Assembly (NCBI GenBank): GCA_050305935.1
Contig: JBNLGG010000058.1
Coordinates: 1 to 25,518, forward strand
Direction: 5' to 3'
Source: CAJXNP01 sp050305935
Lineage (GTDB): Bacteria > Bacteroidota > Bacteroidia > Cytophagales > Cyclobacteriaceae
DNA length: 25,518 nt
A program made the position numbers and the translations under genes. Each line of letters starts with the position of its first letter. The stretch's first letter is position 1. Positions 9,253 to 15,323 of this stretch are shown here, in pieces. Below the pieces are notes generated by a model. It worked only from the letters and a program-made list of their open reading frames with translations. It was not told where the DNA came from and did not search any database.

Positions 9253-9325
9253 TTAAAAGAAAAATATGGACATTTTATTCAGACAGACATCGATTTTCTG
9301 AAATTGTTAAAACCACACAATCAGC

Positions 9326-12325
9326 ATGGTAAAGATATTCAATCGCTTCACTATACCGGCGAAATTAAACGTACTCAATTTCCTTTTTATTTTTTTGGTA
9401 CTGTCAGGTGTATGCTCCATGTTGGTGACGTACTATGGGTCGAAGAAAAAATCGAACATTGTTGAGAACCTGGCAGATTTTGAAGTCGCTGTAAAAAACA
9501 TCACTGAGCTCTCTTTTGAAATGAGGGGAGACTTTTTTCGGGCCGTCGCTGTAAAAACTGAAACGCAACCTAAGTACATACACGATTTATATGTCTCAGT
9601 AGATGACAGGGTAAAATCTTTTAGGGAATTTCAAGACTACGCCAAAGGCTTAAAGAGTATCTTCACAGAAGAGATCAAATCAGAAAGTGCGATGTTTAAC
9701 TCGGGCCTGGAAAGATATCTCTCTATCTATGAGGGCTATTCTGAAAATCTCATGGATCTGTCCCTTGCAGACTCCGACGAGCCTATCAATCCGGGTGATT
9801 TTGTTTTGGATAAAATCGATAAGAGCTTCGATAATTTGCGGAAAGCAGAACTTCAATTAATTCCCGCCATTCAGAAATATAAGAACCACCTCATACAGGA
9901 CATCAAAAGGAAAAAGAAAAATACATTCTTGCTCTTTCTGATGCTAGGCACAGCTTTAATGATCCTTCTATTTGTAGTAATACAGTTTCTAAAAAAATCG
10001 ATAGTAAAGCCGATAAAAGAGACTGAAAAAATACTTTCAAAATTGTCTGAAGGCGAACTTCTACAGGTAGAGGAATATGAGGGTAGCGATGAGCTTTCCA
10101 GAATGCTTAAATCGCTTAAGGCGCTTTCAGGACATATGCAGCACATCATGAAATTTGTGAAAAACGTGGCAGAAAACAATTTTGACGTCGAAGCTGCCAT
10201 GTTTGAAGGAAAGGGGCCTATTGCCATGTCGCTGATGAATATGCGGGATAGCCTTAAGGCGTCTTATGAATCAGAAAATCAAAGAAACTGGATTTCTAAA
10301 GGATTGGCAGGATTTGGAAACCTTGTCAGAAAACATGAAGATATAAACACTCTTTACGACAGCGCGCTACATTGCATAGTAAAATATCTGAAAGCCAACC
10401 AGGGGACACTTTTCTTGGTGGATGATAGCGACAAAGACGACCTTAAGCTGGAAAGGGTCGCTACATATGCATATGATCGTAAAAAATTTATCTCCGGTTC
10501 ATTTCGTGTAAAAGACAACCTTGTTGGACAAGTCTTCTTAGAAGGTGAATTAGTACTCCTAAGGGAGGTTCCTGACGATTACCTGCTAATCACATCCGGG
10601 CTGGGTGAGGCTTTACCTAAAAATATCATTATCTCTCCTCTCATTTCTGAAGAAGAAAGTTTTGGCATTCTTGAAATTGCTGCTTTTAAAGAGTTTGACA
10701 ATAAAGAAATCGAATTGATCAAGCTGATAGGCGAAGAACTAGCCGCGGTCATCAAAGCAGCTAAAATCAAAATAAATACCCAAAGGCTCTTAAAAGAATC
10801 GCAGCAGCAAACAGAAGCGTTAAGGACCCAGGAGGAGGAACTGCGACAGAATATGGAGGAGCTGCAAACTGCACAGGAGGAAGTAGAAAGGATACACAAC
10901 AGGAACGTTCAAACCCTTGAACAGGCCATAGACGGTGTCATAACGATCGATTCTAACAAAAACATCACTTTTTTTAATAAAGCAGCTGAAGATATGTTCG
11001 GCTTTAGAAGGGAAGAAGTGATAGGAAATAATGTGAGCAGGATCATTCCGGTAGAACACAAAAAGGATCATGATAGCTATGTAGACAATAACATAGTAAC
11101 CGGTTCGAATAAATTGATTGGCATGGCCCGTGATTTTGAAATGACAAGAAAGGATGATTCGCGTTTTTGGGGGCAGCTTTCATTAAGTAAGATAGTAATA
11201 GGGGACGATATACAGTTTACTGCTTTCATAAAAGATGTTACCGATAAAAAACTTCTTGAGGAAGATTTGCAGCACAAATTGGAGGAAATGATGACCCAGG
11301 AGGAGGAACTGCGACAGAATATGGAAGAATTGCAAGCCGCACAGGAGGAAGTGGAAAGGATACACAACAGGAATATTCAAACCCTTGAACAGGCCATAGA
11401 TGGTGTCATAACGATCGATTCTAACAAAAACATTGTTTTTTTTAATAAAGCAGCCGAAGATATGTTTGGCTTTAGAAGGGAAGAAGTAATAGGAAATAAT
11501 GTGGGTAAGATCATTCCTTTAGAACACAAAAAGGATCATGATGGCTATATAGATAATAACATAGTGACCGGCTCGGATAAATTGATTGGCATCGCACGTG
11601 ATTTTGAAATGACAAGAAAGGATGGTTCGCGTTTTTGGGGGCAGCTTTCATTAAGTAGAGTAGTAGTAGGGAGCGATATACAGTTTACTGCTTTCATAAA
11701 AGACGTTACCGAGAAAAAACACCTTGAGGAAGAATTGCAGCACAAAATGGAGAAAATGATGGCTCAAGAGGTGGAACTGCGACAAAATATGGAAAAGCTG
11801 AAGCAAAAAGAAAAAGAGAACCAGGAACAATTGGAAGAACTGCGTGCCCAGGAGGAGGAACTGCGACAAAACATGGAAGAACTCCATGTCACCCAGGAAA
11901 TGCTTGAAAAACGAGCCAATGAACTTGAGCGTGCTAATACCCAATCTGAAGCACAAAAGCAGATGATGCTAAAAAACTTGGAAAAGATAAAGCATAAGGA
12001 GCAGGAAAGTCATGCACAACTGGAGGAGTTGCAGGCGCGAGAAAAGGAATTGAAACAAAATCAGAAAAAACTGGAGGCCACACAGGAAGAAATGAAGCGC
12101 CAGAATGCAGAGCTTTTAAGACTAAAGGCAAATCTTGAAAAAGAAGTTGAAAAAAAAGCCACGGAAATAGAAACGAAAAATGAAGAAATAATCAAAAAAG
12201 CCCGGATGAAGGCAAAAGAAGATAGGGAGACGAAAAAGGTATATGAAACCGAAATTTCCAGGATGCTGGGAATATGGATGTCGCATCTGGAAGCAATGGA
12301 AAAAAAGGAATTGAACGGAAAATAG
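9326..12325 (+). CDS. Kinase-less membrane receptor: HAMP-GAF-PAS-PAS-coiled coil with FixL-like PAS pair
   Basis: This 999-residue receptor has TM1 at about 15-37, an extracytoplasmic helical sensor (38-198), TM2 at about 199-222, HAMP (to about 275) and GAF (about 318-482, with SGLGEALPKNII). Two near-identical PAS domains follow (about 525-640 and 682-795), then a Q/E-rich coiled coil to the end. There is no HisKA, HATPase, receiver, GGDEF or MCP hairpin. Both PAS domains carry an HDxY...IGxAR pattern. H582 and H738 align with the haem-ligand His200, and R602 and R758 with distal Arg220, of Bradyrhizobium FixL. Haem or gas binding is therefore a reasonable inference, not shown. Output must go through contacts of the coiled coil. 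The CZB gene begins 3 bases downstream, suggesting a split receptor. Start ATG at 9326 leads directly into a basic N-terminus and TM1. Confidence 0.9.
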   Translation: MVKIFNRFTIPAKLNVLNFLFIFLVLSGVCSMLVTYYGSKKKSNIVENLADFEVAVKNITELSFEMRGDFFRAVAVKTETQPKYIHDLYVSVDDRVKSFREFQDYAKGLKSIFTEEIKSESAMFNSGLERYLSIYEGYSENLMDLSLADSDEPINPGDFVLDKIDKSFDNLRKAELQLIPAIQKYKNHLIQDIKRKKKNTFLLFLMLGTALMILLFVVIQFLKKSIVKPIKETEKILSKLSEGELLQVEEYEGSDELSRMLKSLKALSGHMQHIMKFVKNVAENNFDVEAAMFEGKGPIAMSLMNMRDSLKASYESENQRNWISKGLAGFGNLVRKHEDINTLYDSALHCIVKYLKANQGTLFLVDDSDKDDLKLERVATYAYDRKKFISGSFRVKDNLVGQVFLEGELVLLREVPDDYLLITSGLGEALPKNIIISPLISEEESFGILEIAAFKEFDNKEIELIKLIGEELAAVIKAAKIKINTQRLLKESQQQTEALRTQEEELRQNMEELQTAQEEVERIHNRNVQTLEQAIDGVITIDSNKNITFFNKAAEDMFGFRREEVIGNNVSRIIPVEHKKDHDSYVDNNIVTGSNKLIGMARDFEMTRKDDSRFWGQLSLSKIVIGDDIQFTAFIKDVTDKKLLEEDLQHKLEEMMTQEEELRQNMEELQAAQEEVERIHNRNIQTLEQAIDGVITIDSNKNIVFFNKAAEDMFGFRREEVIGNNVGKIIPLEHKKDHDGYIDNNIVTGSDKLIGIARDFEMTRKDGSRFWGQLSLSRVVVGSDIQFTAFIKDVTEKKHLEEELQHKMEKMMAQEVELRQNMEKLKQKEKENQEQLEELRAQEEELRQNMEELHVTQEMLEKRANELERANTQSEAQKQMMLKNLEKIKHKEQESHAQLEELQAREKELKQNQKKLEATQEEMKRQNAELLRLKANLEKEVEKKATEIETKNEEIIKKARMKAKEDRETKKVYETEISRMLGIWMSHLEAMEKKELNGK
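10826..11293 (+). repeat. In-gene tandem repeat, unit 1 (468 bp, PAS plus coiled coil)
   Basis: This is the first of two tandem 468-bp (156-codon) units, each encoding a QEEELRQNMEEL coiled-coil segment, a complete PAS domain and its linker. Long runs of bases are identical to the next unit, including synonymous positions, showing a recent in-frame duplication or gene conversion. Confidence 0.9.
11294..11761 (+). repeat. In-gene tandem repeat, unit 2 (468 bp, PAS plus coiled coil)
   Basis: This is the second unit, in the same frame. Differences from unit 1 are scattered, largely synonymous or conservative (for example D/G in RKD(D/G)SRF). Shorter, degenerate copies of the coiled-coil start (RQNMEKL near 11777, EEELRQNMEEL near 11853) follow, showing that the array continues into the C-terminal coiled coil without further PAS domains. 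Confidence 0.9.
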
Positions 12326-12328
12326 AAA

Positions 12329-12718
12329 ATGAATCTCGACTTTTTACTTACGAAACAAAAACACGCTTTATGGAAAATTCAATTGAAAGCCTTCCTGCTC
12401 GATCTGCAGGAATTTTCAGTTGAAGAAGCGATAGATCACAGGCGATGTGAACTCGGTAAATGGCTCTATAATTTTGGGCTGAAAACATATGCCAATATAG
12501 ATGCCGTCCATCAGCTTGAACAAGTCCATCAACAGCTCCATACTATCGTGAAGGATATTATTCAGGCAAAAGGACTTAAAAACCTTAAGAAAACAACTTC
12601 GCTATTTGATGAGCTAAAAATGGTCTCTGATAGGATAGAATCATTGCTAGATGAAGTCGAAACTTCAATTCTCTTACGGGAAACGGAGGTCTCCGACAAA
12701 AGACTCCTTGTGAATTAA
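12329..12718 (+). CDS. Stand-alone CZB (chemoreceptor zinc-binding) domain protein
   Basis: CZB domains bind zinc through three His and one Cys, and are normally fused to soluble chemoreceptors or diguanylate cyclases, where they sense zinc or hypochlorous acid. All four expected ligands are visible in this 129-residue protein: H12 in HALWK, C40 in CELGKWLY, and H67 and H71 in HQQLH. The rest is a helical extension with no other domain. The gene begins 3 bases after the kinase-less receptor, so the two are surely co-expressed. This looks like a split version of the usual receptor-CZB fusion, in which the zinc module acts in trans on the receptor coiled coil (inference). The family call rests on the ligand spacing and the LGKW motif. 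Which signal it reads is unknown. Confidence 0.88.
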   Translation: MNLDFLLTKQKHALWKIQLKAFLLDLQEFSVEEAIDHRRCELGKWLYNFGLKTYANIDAVHQLEQVHQQLHTIVKDIIQAKGLKNLKKTTSLFDELKMVSDRIESLLDEVETSILLRETEVSDKRLLVN

Positions 12719-12729
12719 TACAAAGAGAA

Positions 12730-13068
12730 ATGAAAAAGGAAAAGCTTTTTACACCTGCTTCTGAAAGCGGAAAAAACGAAACCCGACAGGAAGAGTTTCC
12801 AGCCGACCGGGAAGCGGATGACTTCGTCATTCATTATGAAAAGGCCAATCGCTTCCTAGTAACAACCTGTAATGCAACTACTACCACTACGGAGTTCAAA
12901 GTTGATATGGGGGAGGTGGTATCAGGACTTAAGCAATCTGATACCAGCAAGGTAATCAAGGATACAGGGAAATCAGGGGCTCTCTTGCGAGAGGTGCATA
13001 GGAGTCGTTGTACGGATAGAAAAAAAAATGACCTGAAAACAAAAAGAACACTATCATTTCAAAGCTAG
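12730..13068 (+). CDS. Small hydrophilic protein of unknown function
   Basis: I do not recognise this 112-residue protein. It has a Lys/Glu-rich N-terminus, a central stretch with a threonine run (CNATTTTTEFKVD) and a basic C-terminus. There is no signal peptide, membrane segment or cofactor motif, and it looks partly disordered. It lies 11 bases after the CZB gene and 33 bases before a STAS-like gene, inside an otherwise tight operon, which is the main reason to think it is real. It could be an adaptor specific to this locus or a decaying reading frame. Confidence 0.5.
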   Translation: MKKEKLFTPASESGKNETRQEEFPADREADDFVIHYEKANRFLVTTCNATTTTTEFKVDMGEVVSGLKQSDTSKVIKDTGKSGALLREVHRSRCTDRKKNDLKTKRTLSFQS

Positions 13069-13101
13069 TTTAAAAAACATAAATGGTCAAAAACAGAGAT
13101 T

Positions 13102-13491
13102 ATGGAACAATACTTCGAAACAGACTACGCAAGAATCAGCTTCGATTCTGACTGTAATTACATTTTGTTGGATTGGTTGGATCAACCCACTTCAACAGAA
13201 TACAGGGAATGCAAGGAAAAACTACTTGCTTCCTTCTCACACTTTAAAAACGGCAAGGTTGTATCAGACACCATTCACACTGGCGCCCTTCTTCCCAGTG
13301 ACCAGGAATGGACGGGAACAGAATGGATGAAAAGAGCCCGGGAGGCGGGGCATTCACATGTGGCATTTATTTTTCCTAAAGATGTATTTACACTAATGTC
13401 ATTGGAAGGAATATTTAGCTATCAGGATAGTGTATCAACAGGCCATTTCGACACCCTGGAAGCTGCAGTAGGGTGGATAAAAGAACAGTGA
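13102..13491 (+). CDS. STAS/SpoIIAA-like small protein, paralogue A
   Basis: This 129-residue single-domain protein has alternating strands and helices that fit a STAS/SpoIIAA-like (SEC14-type) fold. An N-terminal strand pair precedes the FKNGKVVSD strand ending in D56, then an AREAGHSHVAFIFP strand and a C-terminal HFDTLEAAVGWI helix. It aligns almost without gaps with the protein at 14227 over the first 57 residues (22 identities counted by eye, including D56) and again at the C-terminus. The protein at 18875 is a more distant paralogue. STAS-like proteins often act as binding partners or switches in signalling complexes; here no anti-sigma kinase or PP2C is nearby, so the mechanism is open. 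The next gene starts 3 bases after its stop. The fold is inferred from pattern, not from a search. Confidence 0.8.
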   Translation: MEQYFETDYARISFDSDCNYILLDWLDQPTSTEYRECKEKLLASFSHFKNGKVVSDTIHTGALLPSDQEWTGTEWMKRAREAGHSHVAFIFPKDVFTLMSLEGIFSYQDSVSTGHFDTLEAAVGWIKEQ

Positions 13492-13494
13492 ACT

Positions 13495-13956
13495 ATGCAA
13501 TCATCAGAAACCATAAGATTACAGGAAAATGGACGCACCTACCTGATTGCGTCGCTGCTTAAAGACAGGGTGTTGTACCAGAAATGGCAAGGTAAGATAA
13601 ACGACGATTCCTTTCGATCGGGTATGGATGCAATCGGCGATCTATTGGCCAGGTATTCTGTGAAAGCTCTTGTAGTAGATGCCCAGCAAAGTGTGCGGGC
13701 AACCACAAATCAAAGCGCTTATGCCTATCGCGTATTAAGCAGCTACATCAAAGGTCAACTTTCAAAAAAGTATCCGGGACAAGTCTTTCATCAGGTATTT
13801 GTGCTTCCTACATCGGACCAATTAATGAAGTCAGTAATAGACAAATATTCAGATCAATTTGACCAGGACATCAAAATATGGAAAGTCGATAAACTGGAGA
13901 CTGCCTGGGAGATACTAGGATTAGAAATACCAGCTAACAACCAAATATTAAAATAA
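13495..13956 (+). CDS. Divergent STAS/SpoIIAA-like protein
   Basis: This 153-residue protein comes last in the receptor-CZB operon. It shows the same overall plan as its neighbour: an N-terminal beta pair (TYLIASLLKDRVLYQKWQG), a helix, a strand SVKALVVDAQ with a final Asp, a long helix, a strand QVFVLP and a C-terminal LETAWEILG helix. Sequence identity with the other STAS-like proteins is low, so common ancestry is only probable. The helix between strands is longer than in its relatives. No membrane segment or cofactor motif is seen. Tight coupling suggests it works with the adjacent paralogue, perhaps as a heteromer (inference). Confidence 0.7.
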   Translation: MQSSETIRLQENGRTYLIASLLKDRVLYQKWQGKINDDSFRSGMDAIGDLLARYSVKALVVDAQQSVRATTNQSAYAYRVLSSYIKGQLSKKYPGQVFHQVFVLPTSDQLMKSVIDKYSDQFDQDIKIWKVDKLETAWEILGLEIPANNQILK

Positions 13957-13958
13957 AA

Positions 13959-13982
13959 AAAAGCCTGGAACTTTTCGCTTTT
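13959..13982 (+). terminator. Weak hairpin after the receptor operon
   Basis: AAAAGC and GCTTTT form a 6-bp stem around a 12-base loop directly after the stop of the last operon gene. The position is right for a terminator, but the stem is short and the T-run only four bases. Confidence 0.25.
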
Positions 13983-14032
13983 GGACGGATGGAACTGAAA
14001 CCAAGAAATAAATATTTTAATGTATTATACAA

Positions 14033-14089
14033 ATGAAAAAAATGAAAGACGAAAGCAAGCAGGGCTGGCTCAGGGAAAGTCTTAATTGA
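14033..14089 (+). other. 18-codon open frame in the 13957-14226 gap
   Basis: The ATG at 14033 opens MKKMKDESKQGWLRESLN and then stops. The composition looks like the start of a soluble protein rather than random sequence, so it may be a leader peptide or the relic of a lost gene. No homologue was recognised and there is no other support. Confidence 0.15.
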
Positions 14090-14129
14090 CACGATTGGAT
14101 GTGTATCAACGATATGTATTCAGTATCCG

Positions 14130-14165
14130 CCGATCTGTGAATCAACCGGTTGACCTATTAATCGG
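14130..14165. promoter_or_regulatory. 36-bp symmetric composite dyad upstream of STAS paralogue B
   Basis: A perfect 12-bp palindrome TCAACCGGTTGA sits exactly centred between CCGAT and ATCGG, with 7-base spacers on each side. All paired arms match. It ends 61 bases before the ATG of the downstream gene, a usual place for an operator. Nothing else in the window matches it. The nested symmetry suggests binding of a dimer or tetramer; an RNA hairpin is an alternative. Confidence 0.5.
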
Positions 14166-14226
14166 TGTCGGCACTTTCACACCATTTTAACACTTAAAAT
14201 ATTTTTTATCTCTACACGATTTAAGT

Positions 14227-14619
14227 ATGAAAACTTATTTTGAAAAAGACTTTGCAAAAATCAGCTATTGCCCTTCTGGACATCATGTTTTTCACGAATG
14301 GCTAATTCCTCCCACAGTACTTGAGTTCAAGGAAGGGTGTAATCAATTAGTCGAAGCGTTTAAGCATTTTAAAACCGGGAAGTTGATCGTGGATACCAGG
14401 GAACAGGGAACTGTGGCTGGTGAACTTCTTGAATGGATGACTACCGATTGGATAACAAGGGCTATAGCTGCCGGGCATACACATTCCGCAGTCATCATAC
14501 CCAGTGATGTTTTCGCTAGCATGTCTGTGGACGAAATAATGGATACAGTAAGCAAACAGATAACTTCCAGGCATTTCGACACGGTAGATGATGCGCTGGA
14601 TTGGATAACACAACAGTAA
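14227..14619 (+). CDS. STAS/SpoIIAA-like small protein, paralogue B
   Basis: This 130-residue protein is the closest relative of the one at 13102. Both start with a Y-F-E-x-D-x-A-x-I-S strand, both have FK(N/T)GK followed by a strand ending in D56-T57, and both end with HFDT....A..WI. Conserved AAGHTH and IIPSDVF segments match as well. The pair arose by duplication, with three clear family members across the region. It stands behind a separate promoter region containing the 36-bp dyad and ahead of the orphan DHp gene, so it may be controlled independently of paralogue A. It is cytoplasmic by absence of a signal peptide. The function is inferred only as a probable protein-interaction or switch domain; no ligand site is recognisable. 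Confidence 0.8.
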   Translation: MKTYFEKDFAKISYCPSGHHVFHEWLIPPTVLEFKEGCNQLVEAFKHFKTGKLIVDTREQGTVAGELLEWMTTDWITRAIAAGHTHSAVIIPSDVFASMSVDEIMDTVSKQITSRHFDTVDDALDWITQQ

Positions 14620-14726
14620 TATAAAGTAAATCGACTATGCAAAATGCCGCCCACTAAAGACCTGGAAGAAACCGTAATCAACTATGCTACCTCAAATTTG
14701 TGACTAACGGCATCAAAATATTTATA

Positions 14727-15299
14727 ATGAAAAGGAATAAAGAAGAACAGGACAAGGTTAAAAGCAATATTGAAAAAAATGGCCATTCATCTGGACAAAT
14801 CGGCGATGATCGAACCTGCACCTCTGATATCAGTAAAAAGCTAATCCAGTCTGGTGGCAAAGCTCCTAAAGCATGTGCTTTTACTGAGAGATGTTCTGAA
14901 AAACTGAGGAAGGCAATAACAGGGCTAAAATATGATGACGAGAAAGTGCCCCAAACAAGCTCCCACATTGGTGAAATGAATGAAATTCTGAATGACTGTG
15001 ATGTCCTTATTTCCGTCATAGAAGAAAAAGTCACTGAGCGAACAAAAGAAATCGCTGCACTTAATATAAAGTTAACGGAATATGCCCGCTACACTTCGCA
15101 CGAATTGAGGGCCCCCCTTGCCCGGATATTAGGGCTTATAGGTTTGATGAACATGGATTTCAGGGGTAGTGGTGGAAGGCTCGATGAAGAGAAGCAAAAG
15201 TTTTATATCGACAAAATCAGCAGTTCAGCTACCGAACTTGATGAAAAAGTAAGAACAGTGGTGCTTCTACTAAATGAACCTCCGGCAGATAATTTTTAG
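14727..15299 (+). CDS. Orphan DHp (HisKA-only) phosphotransfer-like protein
   Basis: This 190-residue soluble protein ends in a complete histidine-kinase dimerisation domain: a helical linker (VEEKVTERTKEIAALN-type, here VIEEKVTERTKEIAALN), an H box YTSHELRAPLARILGL with H125, and a second helix finishing in DEKVRTVVLLLNE. There is no HATPase, and only 24 bases separate the stop from the next gene, so no catalytic remnant follows. The first 90 residues are polar and unrecognised. It may accept phosphoryl groups from another kinase, like Spo0B or ChpT, or heterodimerise with one. The propeller kinase immediately downstream is the obvious candidate (inference). I prefer ATG at 14727; an in-frame GTG at 14700 overlaps the stop of a 19-codon open frame (GTGA) and is possible. 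Confidence 0.85.
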   Translation: MKRNKEEQDKVKSNIEKNGHSSGQIGDDRTCTSDISKKLIQSGGKAPKACAFTERCSEKLRKAITGLKYDDEKVPQTSSHIGEMNEILNDCDVLISVIEEKVTERTKEIAALNIKLTEYARYTSHELRAPLARILGLIGLMNMDFRGSGGRLDEEKQKFYIDKISSSATELDEKVRTVVLLLNEPPADNF

Positions 15300-15323
15300 A
15301 ACGTTATATTTTTTAGCAATAAA

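Larger units (their letters stand above)
8892..9325. other. 434-base intergenic region with repeats and palindromes
   Basis: No convincing gene was found. The stretch holds an 8-bp inverted repeat just after the upstream kinase (8937-8959), the 20-bp element shared with 18732-18751 (9057-9076), a 12-bp perfect palindrome AATGAATTCATT (9155-9166) and a hairpin followed by T residues (9212-9252). One frame from a TTG at 8940 gives a hydrophobic signal-peptide-like run ending in NAQTVQGIY before a stop at 9170. That could be the relic of a secreted-protein gene but is too weak to call. Confidence 0.5.

Noticed and set aside
9326..12325. Reading the receptor as a histidine kinase or a classical MCP
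   Set aside because: No H box, N/G boxes or MCP hairpin-tip motif are present; the C-terminal third is only coiled coil.
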